From Psychroflexus montanilacus (GTDB lineage: Bacteria; Bacteroidota; Bacteroidia; Flavobacteriales; Flavobacteriaceae), in assembly GCF_020164535.1 (NCBI RefSeq), contig NZ_JAIQZC010000005.1, positions 186,001-250,000 on the forward strand: a DNA stretch of 64,000 nt, read 5' to 3'. Each line of letters starts with the position of its first letter. Within the stretch, counting starts at the first letter, position 1. Made by a program: the position numbers and the translations under genes. The notes beneath the pieces were generated by a model. It saw only the letters and a list, made by a program, of their open reading frames with translations, made no database searches and was not told the origin of the DNA. Positions 24,610 through 39,472 of this stretch are shown here, piece after piece.

Positions 24610-26133
24610 ATGCAAAAGCGAAAGCTTAGTTTTTGGGAAATCTGGAACATGAGTTTTGGATTTCTTGGCATCCAATTTGGATTCGCCCTTCAGAACGCAA
24701 ACACTTCTAGAATTTTTGAAACCCTTGGTGCTGATGTAGAGAGTATTCCTATACTTTGGATAGCTGCACCAGTTACTGGTTTAGTTGTTCAACCTATCGT
24801 TGGTTATTTCAGTGATAGAACCTGGACAAGGCTTGGAAGAAGAAAGCCTTACTTTTTGGTAGGTGCAATTTTAGCTTCCATAGCTTTATTCCTCATGCCA
24901 AATTCGCCAGAACTTTGGATAGCAGCAGGAATGCTATGGATTATGGATGCTTCCATCAATATTTCTATGGAACCCTTTAGAGCTTTTGTGGGAGACAATT
25001 TACCAGAAGAGCAACGTACACTTGGCTTTGCTATGCAAAGCTTTTTTATTGGAATTGGTGCCGTAGTCGGTTCTGCTTTACCCTATGTACTAACCAATTG
25101 GATTGGAATTGCCAATACTGCACCAGCGGGTGAAATACCCGACTCCGTCAAATGGTCCTTTTATGTGGGAGGTGTCATTTTCTTTTTGGCTGTAATGTGG
25201 ACAGTACTATTTTCAAAAGAATATTCACCGGAGGAGTTGGAAGCTTTTGAAGAAAGTAGAGATACACCTCGAATTGAACCAAAAACCGATCAAGAAATCC
25301 AAAGTAACATATCCACTCAAAAAAAGTCTGGCTGGATTATGATACTAGTTGGTGGCTTAATTTCTTATTTGATTTTTGCAAACGGGCTCACCAAAGAGCT
25401 CTACATATTATTTATAGGTCTCATTGTTGTTGGTGTTTTGTTTTTAATTGTTTCGGAATTAAGAAAAAAGAAAATCAAAAACGGATTTACGATTATCGTT
25501 TCAGACTTATTGAACATGCCCACTACAATGAAACAACTGGCTTGGGTACAGTTTTTTTCATGGTTTGCTCTATTCTCCATGTGGATTTATACGACTCAAG
25601 CAGTCACAGGCCATGTGTTTGATACTCGAGACACCACCTCCAAGCTTTATAATGATTCTGCAGACTGGGTAACAGTTATGTTCACAGTTTACAATGGAGT
25701 TGCAGCTATAGTAGCCTTCGCTTTGCCTGTTCTGGCAAAACGTACCAGCAACAAATTCACACATATGCTGGCATTAACTCTTGGAGGATTAGGCTTAATT
25801 TCCATTTATTTTGTTACCAGTAAAACCGGTCTTATTCTTAGTATGGTTGGCGTTGGAATTGCCTGGGCGTCTATTCTTTCTATACCTTATGCTATGCTTT
25901 CTGGCTCTTTACCTTCCTCCAAAATGGGGTATTATATGGGAGTTTTTAATTTTTTCATAGTAATTCCCCAAATTGTAGCTTCTACAATTCTTGGGTTCAT
26001 CGTTTCCAATTTATTCGACAATCAACCTGTTTACGCTTTAATCATTGGTGGTTTTGCCATGATTGCAGCTGGACTCTTTACTCTAAAAGTAAAAACAAAC
26101 ACAAGACTAGACATAAAACAAAACAATGACTAA
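24610..26133 (+). CDS. MFS maltose/oligosaccharide transporter (SLC45-like)
   Basis: The 507-residue inner-membrane protein has 12 hydrophobic segments and the features of the SLC45/GPH-like sugar symporters: the first helix WNMSFGFLGIQFGFALQNAN and the loop motif GYFSDRTWTRLGRRKPY between TM2 and TM3. A long cytoplasmic loop (about 220-250) divides the halves. In flavobacterial starch loci this gene type moves maltose from periplasm to cytoplasm, which fits the maltose phosphorylase encoded two genes later. It begins the operon and overlaps the next gene by 8 bases. Confidence 0.9.
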   Translation: MQKRKLSFWEIWNMSFGFLGIQFGFALQNANTSRIFETLGADVESIPILWIAAPVTGLVVQPIVGYFSDRTWTRLGRRKPYFLVGAILASIALFLMPNSPELWIAAGMLWIMDASINISMEPFRAFVGDNLPEEQRTLGFAMQSFFIGIGAVVGSALPYVLTNWIGIANTAPAGEIPDSVKWSFYVGGVIFFLAVMWTVLFSKEYSPEELEAFEESRDTPRIEPKTDQEIQSNISTQKKSGWIMILVGGLISYLIFANGLTKELYILFIGLIVVGVLFLIVSELRKKKIKNGFTIIVSDLLNMPTTMKQLAWVQFFSWFALFSMWIYTTQAVTGHVFDTRDTTSKLYNDSADWVTVMFTVYNGVAAIVAFALPVLAKRTSNKFTHMLALTLGGLGLISIYFVTSKTGLILSMVGVGIAWASILSIPYAMLSGSLPSSKMGYYMGVFNFFIVIPQIVASTILGFIVSNLFDNQPVYALIIGGFAMIAAGLFTLKVKTNTRLDIKQNND

Positions 26134-26794
26134 AGCATTTATATTTGACCTTGATGGTGTCATCGTCGACACAGCAAAATTTCACTTTTTGGCCTGGAAA
26201 AACCTGGCAGAATCTCTGGAGATTCCTTTTTCTGAAGAAGAAAACGAACAACTCAAAGGCGTCTCAAGAATTCGGTCCCTTCAGAAAATACTGGAGTGGG
26301 GGAATAAAACCATTTCTGAAGAGGAATTCAAAAGACTTATGGCTGAAAAGAATGAAGAGTACTTAGCTTATGTTGATCAAATGACAGAAAAAGATATTTT
26401 ACCAGGAGTCATGGAAATCCTTAACTACGTTAAATCAAATAATTATCCTATTGCCCTGGGCTCTGCTAGTAAAAATGCAAGGACTATTTTATCCAAAGTA
26501 GGTTTGGAAGATTATTTTGAAGAAATAGTCGATGGTAATGAAGTGTCTAAGGCTAAACCCAATCCAGAAGTATTTCTAAAAGGATGCAGACTTTTAAAAG
26601 TAGAACCAGAACAAGCTATTGTTTTTGAAGATTCCAAAGCTGGAATTGAAGCGGCAAACTCAGCACAAATGACGAGTGTAGGCATCGGTGATAAATCGGT
26701 TTTGAATGCAGCTGACTTCAACTTTCTAGATTTCACAGAAATAAGCAAAATTACTATTGAAACTTTGATTAATTTCAAAAAACAAACCAACTAA
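26126..26794 (+). CDS. pgmB: Beta-phosphoglucomutase
   Basis: The 222-residue HAD-family enzyme converts beta-glucose 1-phosphate to glucose 6-phosphate. The nucleophile/acid pair is Asp8 and Asp10 in FDLDGVIVDT, the cap has the specificity loop KGVSRIRSLQ, and the later motifs are SAS (about 114), Lys in KAKPNPEVF and EDSKAG. These numbers match the characterised Lactococcus enzyme. It lies between the maltose transporter and maltose phosphorylase, whose product it uses. Confidence 0.95.
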   Translation: MTKAFIFDLDGVIVDTAKFHFLAWKNLAESLEIPFSEEENEQLKGVSRIRSLQKILEWGNKTISEEEFKRLMAEKNEEYLAYVDQMTEKDILPGVMEILNYVKSNNYPIALGSASKNARTILSKVGLEDYFEEIVDGNEVSKAKPNPEVFLKGCRLLKVEPEQAIVFEDSKAGIEAANSAQMTSVGIGDKSVLNAADFNFLDFTEISKITIETLINFKKQTN

Positions 26795-26807
26795 AAAGTA
26801 AGACATT

Positions 26808-31212
<4,405 letters not shown>

Positions 31213-31221
31213 AATTTGAAG

Positions 31222-33117
31222 ATGAAATCTAAATCGAGTTTATCTTTTCTGAAATTAGCACTTGGCTGTATTTTTATTCTGAATTTGTCTTCAGTTGACC
31301 TAAAAGCACAAGACCTAAGAGTTGAGCCACCCAACTGGTGGATAGGCATGGAAATGAATGAAATACAACTTTTGGTTCATGCGGATAATATCTCAAGTTA
31401 CGAACCACAATTGAATTACAAAGGCGTTGAGGTTACTAAAATCCATAAAGCCGATAGTCCTAATTATTTATTCTTAGATGTAAACATTTCAGAACAAGCT
31501 AAAGCAGGCAGCTTTGAGATAAAATTCAAAAAGAAAGGGTCTAAGAATTTAGGCTTTGATTACGAACTGAAGTCGAGGCAAAAACCAGCTGAAGACTATG
31601 TAGGTTTTAATCATACAGATGTGGTATATTTAATTACACCCGATCGTTTTGCTAACGGCAATCCTAAGAATGACGTTGTTAAAAACCTTAAAGAGACTAA
31701 AGTTAATCGTGAGGATAATTACGCCAGACATGGAGGTGATATTCAGGGCATCATGGATCATCTGGATTATATCTCCGATATGGGTTTTACGAGTATTTGG
31801 TCAAGTCCGTTACTAACCAATGATATGGAAAACTCGTCTTATCACGGTTATGCTATTACCGATTTTTACGAAGTTGATCCAAGGTTTGGAGATTTGGAGC
31901 AGTATAAAGAGTTATCTAAAAAGGCTTCAGAACAAGGAGTGGGGTTAATCATGGATATGGTTGCTAATCATTGTGGAAGCGGTCACTGGTGGATGGAGGA
32001 TTTGCCGTTTGGAGATTGGTTGAATTTTCAAGAGGAATATGAATCTGGAGAGGAGATTCCTACGTCGAATCACAAGCGCTCTACCAATCAGGACCCCTAT
32101 GCTTCAGAAAGGGATACAAAACTCAATAACCAAGGCTGGTTTGTGTCTACCATGCCAGATTTGAATCAAAACAATGAGTTTTTGGCTAATTATATTATTC
32201 AAAACAGCATTTGGTGGGTGGAAACACTTCAGCTTCATGGCATAAGACAGGATACCTATCCTTATCCAGATAAAGCGTTTATGTCGGATTGGGCTGGAGC
32301 GATTATGACTGAATATCCTAATTTTAATATTGTAGGTGAGGAGTGGACGACAGATCAGGTGCTGGTGAGTTACTGGCAGGATGGAGTTCAAAACAAAGAT
32401 GGATATGAGTCCAACTTGAGATCGGTTATGGATTTTCCTATGCAAATGAAGATTGTCCAAGCCTTGAATGAAGGCAACGAGGGCTGGGGCAATGGTTTGG
32501 TAAAAATTTACGAAGGTTTGGCTAATGATTTTAATTACGCAGAGCCTAAGGACATTATGATTTTTCCCGATAATCATGATATGGACAGAATTTTTACTCA
32601 ACTGAATGAAGATGTTGATAAAACAAAAATGGCTCTGGGCTTGATTTTAACTTTACCGAGAACGCCTCAAATTTATTACGGCACTGAAATCCTGATGCAA
32701 AATTCAGATAAGCGTGGAGATCATGGACTCATCAGAACTGATTTTCCAGGAGGCTGGGATGGTGATCAAATCAATGCCTTTACAGGTGAAAATTTACCTG
32801 AAGACAAAAAGGAGTTTCAGACGTTTTTGAAGACTTTATTGAATTTTAGAAAAACTTCAGACGCTATTATGGAGGGAAAAATGGTTCACTTTGCCCCTTT
32901 TGAGGGTGTTTATGCTGTGTTTAGAATTCATGATAATCAAACAGTTGTTTCCTTTCTCAATACGAATGATGAATCTATAAAAGTTAATTTGTCAAGATTT
33001 GAGGAGTTAAATTTAGATGGAAAACAATTCAAAAATGTGATACAAGCTTCTGGTTTTAATTGGGGAAAAGAACTTCAGTTGCAACAAGGATTTAGCATGT
33101 ATAAATCTAATAATTAG
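31222..33117 (+). CDS. GH13 neopullulanase/cyclomaltodextrinase-like amylase (SusA type)
   Basis: The 631-residue exported enzyme starts at ATG 31222; a TTG six bases earlier is less likely. The signal peptide ends near KAQ (30). A cyclomaltodextrinase-type N-terminal domain (about 32-120) precedes the barrel (VVYLITPDRFANG...). Catalytic residues are Asp344 (GIRQDTYPY), Glu373 (VGEEW) and Asp453 (DNHDMD), and GHWWMEDLP is typical of the SusA/neopullulanase subgroup. It should degrade imported oligosaccharides or cyclodextrins in the periplasm. It follows susB by 9 bases. Confidence 0.9.
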   Translation: MKSKSSLSFLKLALGCIFILNLSSVDLKAQDLRVEPPNWWIGMEMNEIQLLVHADNISSYEPQLNYKGVEVTKIHKADSPNYLFLDVNISEQAKAGSFEIKFKKKGSKNLGFDYELKSRQKPAEDYVGFNHTDVVYLITPDRFANGNPKNDVVKNLKETKVNREDNYARHGGDIQGIMDHLDYISDMGFTSIWSSPLLTNDMENSSYHGYAITDFYEVDPRFGDLEQYKELSKKASEQGVGLIMDMVANHCGSGHWWMEDLPFGDWLNFQEEYESGEEIPTSNHKRSTNQDPYASERDTKLNNQGWFVSTMPDLNQNNEFLANYIIQNSIWWVETLQLHGIRQDTYPYPDKAFMSDWAGAIMTEYPNFNIVGEEWTTDQVLVSYWQDGVQNKDGYESNLRSVMDFPMQMKIVQALNEGNEGWGNGLVKIYEGLANDFNYAEPKDIMIFPDNHDMDRIFTQLNEDVDKTKMALGLILTLPRTPQIYYGTEILMQNSDKRGDHGLIRTDFPGGWDGDQINAFTGENLPEDKKEFQTFLKTLLNFRKTSDAIMEGKMVHFAPFEGVYAVFRIHDNQTVVSFLNTNDESIKVNLSRFEELNLDGKQFKNVIQASGFNWGKELQLQQGFSMYKSNN

Positions 33118-33198
33118 TTTAATCGTATTCAAAATTGCTTGCGTTTCTTGGAGGTGCAGGTCTAAAAAAGACATATTAAAACATAAATCAAGAATATC

Positions 33199-34638
33199 AT
33201 GAGACACTTTAAATTTTTAAGCCTTCTAGTTTGCTTATCTATACTTTTAGTAGGCTGTAAGCAAAAGTCAGATCAAGAAGAAAAGGAGGAGGCACAAGCA
33301 TTTGAACCTATTACGAATAAGGTCTTGGAATCCTCTGTGATTTACGAGGCGAACATTAGACAGTATTCTCCTGAAGGAACATTTTCAGAATTTACAAAGG
33401 ATATCCCAGAGTTAAAAAAACTGGGAGTGAAAGTCATCTGGTTAATGCCTGTATATCCCATTTCCATGAAAAATAGAAAAGCAACACCAGACTTATCTAT
33501 TGAAGATATTGAAGATCCTGAAGAAAAGGAAAAATACCTGGGAAGCTATTATGCTATTTCAGATTATACAGCCATCAATCCAGAATTTGGAAGCATGGAA
33601 GATTTTGATGAGTTAATAAATACGGCTCACGACAACGGGATGTATGTCATTCTGGACTGGGTCGCTAACCATACTGGCTGGGATCATAAATGGATTGAGA
33701 AACATCCAGAATACTATCATAAGGACAAAGATGGTAACGTTACAGATCCCATTAACCCTGATACGGGAGAGTCTTGGGGCTGGACCGATGTTGCTCACCT
33801 TAATTATGAAAATGATTCGTTGTGGAAGGCGATGAGAGACGAAATGGTGTACTGGGTAAAAGAAAAGAACATCGACGGATTCCGTTGCGATGTTGCGGGT
33901 AATGTAACCACCGATTTTTGGAATTATGTGGTTCCTGAACTGAAAAAGGAGAAGGAAATATTTATGCTCGCAGAAAGCGAAGATAAAGATTTGTTTTACG
34001 AGGCTTTCGATATGGGTTACAATTGGGAAGGTCATCATATTATGAATGAAATTGCTCAAGGTGAAATGAGCGTGAAAGACTGGGATGATTACATGACAAA
34101 AATTGATTCGACTTACCAGGAAGATGATTATTTAATGAATTTTATCACCAATCATGACGAAAATTCTTGGAATGGAACTGTCAAAGAACGGATGGGAGAA
34201 GCTTCTGAAACCATGCTGGCTTTCACCTATGCTTTGCCAGGGATGCCGTTAATTTACAGTGGACAGGAATATGGCATGGGTAAACGCTTAAAGTTTTTTG
34301 AGAAGGATAGTATTCCTAAGACTAAAGGTAAATTATGGGATATTCATGTGAAATTGGGAGAGCTAAAGAATACAAATGAAGCTTTACATGGTGCAAAACA
34401 AGCAGCTTCTTACAAGCGACTTTCTACTTCTAATGATGAAAATATCATTGCTTTTGAAAGGTCTAAAAATGATGAGACATTAATTTACTTAGCAAATTTC
34501 TCGGATGAATCTCAAGAATTTAAATTTGAGATCCAAGGACAATTTAACGATTTCATGACTTCAGAAAATATTGAAATAAAAACTAACCAAATTCATAATT
34601 TCAAGCCTTGGGAATACAAAATTTTGATAAACAAGTAA
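33199..34638 (+). CDS. GH13 alpha-amylase lipoprotein
   Basis: The 479-residue protein has a lipobox with Cys20 (LLVGC) followed by a long acidic/glutamate-rich tether, suggesting it may be surface exposed. The barrel begins around SSVIYEANIRQYSPEG. Catalytic residues are Asp231 (FRCDVAG), Glu259 (LAESED) and Asp320 (TNHDEN), with DWVANHTGWDH as region I. It has a short C-terminal beta domain and no extra binding modules. It is the third GH13 in the locus, each with a different localisation signal. It is 81 bases after the previous gene, in a gap with a possible decayed repeat. Confidence 0.92.
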   Translation: MRHFKFLSLLVCLSILLVGCKQKSDQEEKEEAQAFEPITNKVLESSVIYEANIRQYSPEGTFSEFTKDIPELKKLGVKVIWLMPVYPISMKNRKATPDLSIEDIEDPEEKEKYLGSYYAISDYTAINPEFGSMEDFDELINTAHDNGMYVILDWVANHTGWDHKWIEKHPEYYHKDKDGNVTDPINPDTGESWGWTDVAHLNYENDSLWKAMRDEMVYWVKEKNIDGFRCDVAGNVTTDFWNYVVPELKKEKEIFMLAESEDKDLFYEAFDMGYNWEGHHIMNEIAQGEMSVKDWDDYMTKIDSTYQEDDYLMNFITNHDENSWNGTVKERMGEASETMLAFTYALPGMPLIYSGQEYGMGKRLKFFEKDSIPKTKGKLWDIHVKLGELKNTNEALHGAKQAASYKRLSTSNDENIIAFERSKNDETLIYLANFSDESQEFKFEIQGQFNDFMTSENIEIKTNQIHNFKPWEYKILINK

Positions 34639-34684
34639 TTTTTAATTATCTTTTATAAAATTTTGGTAATGTTTAGCTGTCGAA

Positions 34685-34703
34685 ATCGTTTTAGTCGATA
34701 ACT
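34685..34703. promoter_or_regulatory. Candidate regulator box upstream of pfkA
   Basis: ATCGTTTTAG followed by GATAACT, matching the arrangement at 23359-23379 upstream of susC. ATCG and CGAT (34685, 34696) also form a short inverted repeat. It suggests pfkA may share control with the starch genes. Confidence 0.4.
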
Positions 34704-34730
34704 ATATTAGTAAGAATCTTATATTTAAAA

Positions 34731-34738
34731 TATATTTG
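34731..34738 (+). promoter_or_regulatory. Candidate -7 box next to pfkA start
   Basis: TATATTTG matches the -7 consensus exactly and ends 6 bases before the pfkA ATG, which would give an almost leaderless mRNA. No TTG is seen 19 bases upstream, so the call is tentative. Confidence 0.35.
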
Positions 34739-34744
34739 AATTTA

Positions 34745-36756
<2,012 letters not shown>

Positions 36757-36769
36757 GTTCACCTTAAGT

Positions 36770-36807
36770 AAAAAAGCTTATTTCTAAGAGAGGAATAAGC
36801 TTTTTTT
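36770..36807 (+). terminator. Terminator after gapA
   Basis: AAAAAAGCTTATT and AATAAGCTTTTTTT pair around a purine-rich loop and end in a T run. Confidence 0.9.
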
Positions 36808-36830
36808 ATTTTTAATATAATTTTATATCT

Positions 36831-37691
36831 ATGATACTTATAGCAGACGGTGGCTCAACAAAGTGTGATTGGATTTTACTTGATGATCAAGGTGAAGTCG
36901 TCCTCAAGACTAGAACTAAAGGATTAAATCCAGCTGTTTTTAAACCTAAAACTTTAAAAGCTCGATTAGAAGAAAATGAAGACCTCAAAGAAATTGTATC
37001 TCAGGTCACTCGTGTAGATTTTTATGGCGCAGGTTGCGGAACTCCAACTCCTGTCAAAAATTTAAAAGAGATTCTTGAGGATTATTTTAAAGGGGCACAG
37101 ATCAACGTAGATGAGGATATGGTTGCTGCAGCCCTTGCAGCTACTACCAAACCTGGAATTGTCTGCATCCTGGGGACCGGTTCCAACTCCTGTTACTTTG
37201 ATGGACAAAACGTCCACATGGAAGTAGAATCTTTAGGTTATGTTCTGATGGATGAAGCCAGCGGGAACTACTTTGGAAAACGACTTATTCGGGATTACTT
37301 CTATAAATTCATGGGCGAAGACATGAGTAGAGAATTTGCCAAGCGTTATGATCTGAATGCAGACACGATCAAACGAAATGTTTACAAAGAAGATAATCCT
37401 AATACATACCTGGCATCCTTCGCTGAATTTATATTTACAGCACAGGAAAGGAATGGGTATTTCTATAAATTGATTTATGAAGGTATGGAAAAATTCATTG
37501 AGCGCCGCGTGATGTGCTTTAAACAAGCCCAGAACGTACCTATTCATTTTATCGGCTCCATAGCTTTCTTTTCCGAAGATATTATAAGAGATGTGGCTAA
37601 GCGTTATCATCTGGATATCGGTAACGTGATTAGGCGACCAATAGATGGTTTGATAGCTCATTATAAAAAAAATGTACTAAAAGTAAATTAG
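36831..37691 (+). CDS. BadF/BadG/BcrA-type sugar kinase (GlcNAc kinase-like; possible glucokinase)
   Basis: The 286-residue ASKHA-fold ATPase begins with the phosphate-1 loop ILIADGGSTKCDWILLD, has the acidic phosphate-2 region GTGSNSCYFDG (about 114-124), and a DEASGNYFGKRL segment typical of the N-acetylglucosamine kinase-like BadF group. Family members phosphorylate amino sugars or glucose. No other glucokinase is visible in the locus, while GH97 and maltose phosphorylase both release glucose, so a glucokinase role is a reasonable inference. Its stop abuts the ATG of pgi with no gap, implying translation coupling. Confidence 0.82.
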   Translation: MILIADGGSTKCDWILLDDQGEVVLKTRTKGLNPAVFKPKTLKARLEENEDLKEIVSQVTRVDFYGAGCGTPTPVKNLKEILEDYFKGAQINVDEDMVAAALAATTKPGIVCILGTGSNSCYFDGQNVHMEVESLGYVLMDEASGNYFGKRLIRDYFYKFMGEDMSREFAKRYDLNADTIKRNVYKEDNPNTYLASFAEFIFTAQERNGYFYKLIYEGMEKFIERRVMCFKQAQNVPIHFIGSIAFFSEDIIRDVAKRYHLDIGNVIRRPIDGLIAHYKKNVLKVN

Positions 37692-39326
37692 ATGTCTTTA
37701 AAAACTCAATCTCCAGTTAATTTCAATTCTTGGAAAGAACTTAAGGTACTTTCAAAGAAAGAATTTAATCTAAAATCTTTATTTGAATCCAACCTAAGTC
37801 GATTTAAAGACTTTTCAATTCATCTAGATGATTTTTTAATCGATTACTCTAAAAATTTAGTTGATAAAAAAGTTGTTGACCAACTTTTAAAATTAGCTCA
37901 TGAAGCCGATTTGAAACATGCCATCCAAAGCTATTTTAATGGCGAAAAGATTAATGAGACAGAAGGCCGAGCAGTCCTTCATACCGCTTTGAGAAGTGCT
38001 AAAAATAATTCAGCCAAGGTGGATGGTATCGATATCTATGGTGATGTGCAGTCTGTTTTAGCTAAAATTAAAACGTTTGCAGATCAGGTGAACTCCGGAG
38101 AGCGGAAATCTTATTCTGGTCAAAAATTTACGGATGTTGTCAATATTGGGATTGGTGGCTCAGACCTGGGGCCACAAATGATTGTGGAGGCCTTATCTTA
38201 TTACCAAACAGGCATTCAGCCTCATTTTATATCCAATGTAGATGGGGATCATGTTTTAGAAACCATCAACAATTTAAACCCTGAAACGACATTATTCCTT
38301 ATTGTTTCAAAGTCGTTCACGACTCAAGAGACTTTAACCAATGCAAATACCGTGAGAAATTGGTTTTTGAAATCAGCTAGCAAAGAAGATGTGAAGCATA
38401 ACTTTGTAGCGGTTTCTACCAACATATCTGCTGTAGAAGACTTCGGAATTGCCAAAGAAAATATTTTTCCTATGTACGATTGGGTAGGAGGTCGCTTTTC
38501 TTTGTGGAGTGCAGCCGGGCTCTCCATTGCAGTAAGCATTGGGTCAGAAAACTTTCAAGGCCTACTTGATGGAGCTGAAGAGATGGATACGCATTTCAAA
38601 ACTGCTGACTTTGAAAGCAATATGCCTGTTATTCTTGCTTTGTTAGGTATTTGGTACAACAACTTTTTGGAGGCTGAAAGTGAAGCTATCATTCCTTATA
38701 CACAATATCTACAAAAACTAGCGCCTTACCTTCAGCAAGCTTCTATGGAGAGTAACGGCAAAAGTGTAGATAGAGCAGGAGTTAAGGTTAACTATCAGAC
38801 TGGAACTATCGTTTGGGGTGAACCAGGTACTAATTCACAGCATGCCTTTTTTCAATTGATTCATCAGGGTACTAAATTGATTCCTTCAGATTTTATTGGC
38901 TTTAAAAAGCCATTACATGGCAATTCAAAACATCATGATATCTTGATGGCTAATTATTTTGCTCAGACTGAGGCCTTGATGAAAGGTAAATCACAAGATG
39001 AAGTTCATCAGGAATTAGAAGCTCAAAGTTTAAGTGTAGAAGACATTCAGAAATTAGTTCCATTCAAAGTTTTTGAAGGAAACAAACCCACCACTTCTAT
39101 TTTGATTGATAAGCTTACGCCAAAATCATTAGGAAAACTGGTAGCGATGTATGAGCATAAAATTTTTGTTCAAGGTGTGATTTGGAATATTTTTAGTTAC
39201 GATCAATGGGGGGTTGAACTTGGAAAACAACTCGCAAAAAACACATTGAAGGACATTCAATCTGCTAAAATTGAAAACCCACACGACTCTTCTACGAACG
39301 AATTGTTGAAGCATTACAAATCATAA
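37692..39326 (+). CDS. pgi: Glucose-6-phosphate isomerase
   Basis: The 544-residue enzyme interconverts glucose 6-phosphate and fructose 6-phosphate. Signatures are NIGIGGSDLGPQM, the SKSFTTQET phosphate loop, DWVGGRFSLWSAAGLS, and WGEPGTNSQHAFFQLIHQG with the catalytic His. The length matches the long (E. coli-like) form. It is in a two-gene operon with the BadF kinase, followed by a terminator. Confidence 0.97.
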   Translation: MSLKTQSPVNFNSWKELKVLSKKEFNLKSLFESNLSRFKDFSIHLDDFLIDYSKNLVDKKVVDQLLKLAHEADLKHAIQSYFNGEKINETEGRAVLHTALRSAKNNSAKVDGIDIYGDVQSVLAKIKTFADQVNSGERKSYSGQKFTDVVNIGIGGSDLGPQMIVEALSYYQTGIQPHFISNVDGDHVLETINNLNPETTLFLIVSKSFTTQETLTNANTVRNWFLKSASKEDVKHNFVAVSTNISAVEDFGIAKENIFPMYDWVGGRFSLWSAAGLSIAVSIGSENFQGLLDGAEEMDTHFKTADFESNMPVILALLGIWYNNFLEAESEAIIPYTQYLQKLAPYLQQASMESNGKSVDRAGVKVNYQTGTIVWGEPGTNSQHAFFQLIHQGTKLIPSDFIGFKKPLHGNSKHHDILMANYFAQTEALMKGKSQDEVHQELEAQSLSVEDIQKLVPFKVFEGNKPTTSILIDKLTPKSLGKLVAMYEHKIFVQGVIWNIFSYDQWGVELGKQLAKNTLKDIQSAKIENPHDSSTNELLKHYKS

Positions 39327-39349
39327 AGCTAAAATTTATGAGATGGCTT

Positions 39350-39380
39350 AAAAATCCGAAATGAAAATTTCGGATTTTTT
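39350..39380 (+). terminator. Terminator after pgi
   Basis: AAAAATCCGAAAT and ATTTCGGATTTTTT form a long stem with a short loop and T run, ending the starch/glycolysis cluster. Confidence 0.92.
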
Positions 39381-39472
39381 GGTTTTATAACTCAATTCAA
39401 TAGTATCATGTTTATTTCAGAATTTATAAAAAAAGTATATTTTTAAACTAACTAATCTCTAATCAGTTTATT

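Noticed and set aside
32104-32601. Minus-strand frame of 165 residues inside the GH13 gene
   Set aside because: The opposite strand codes for the catalytic barrel with all expected residues; the frame has odd composition rich in His and Ile.
33613-34059. Minus-strand frame of 148 residues
   Set aside because: Shadow of the lipoprotein amylase gene.
37233-37661. Minus-strand frame of 142 residues
   Set aside because: Shadow of the BadF-type kinase gene.
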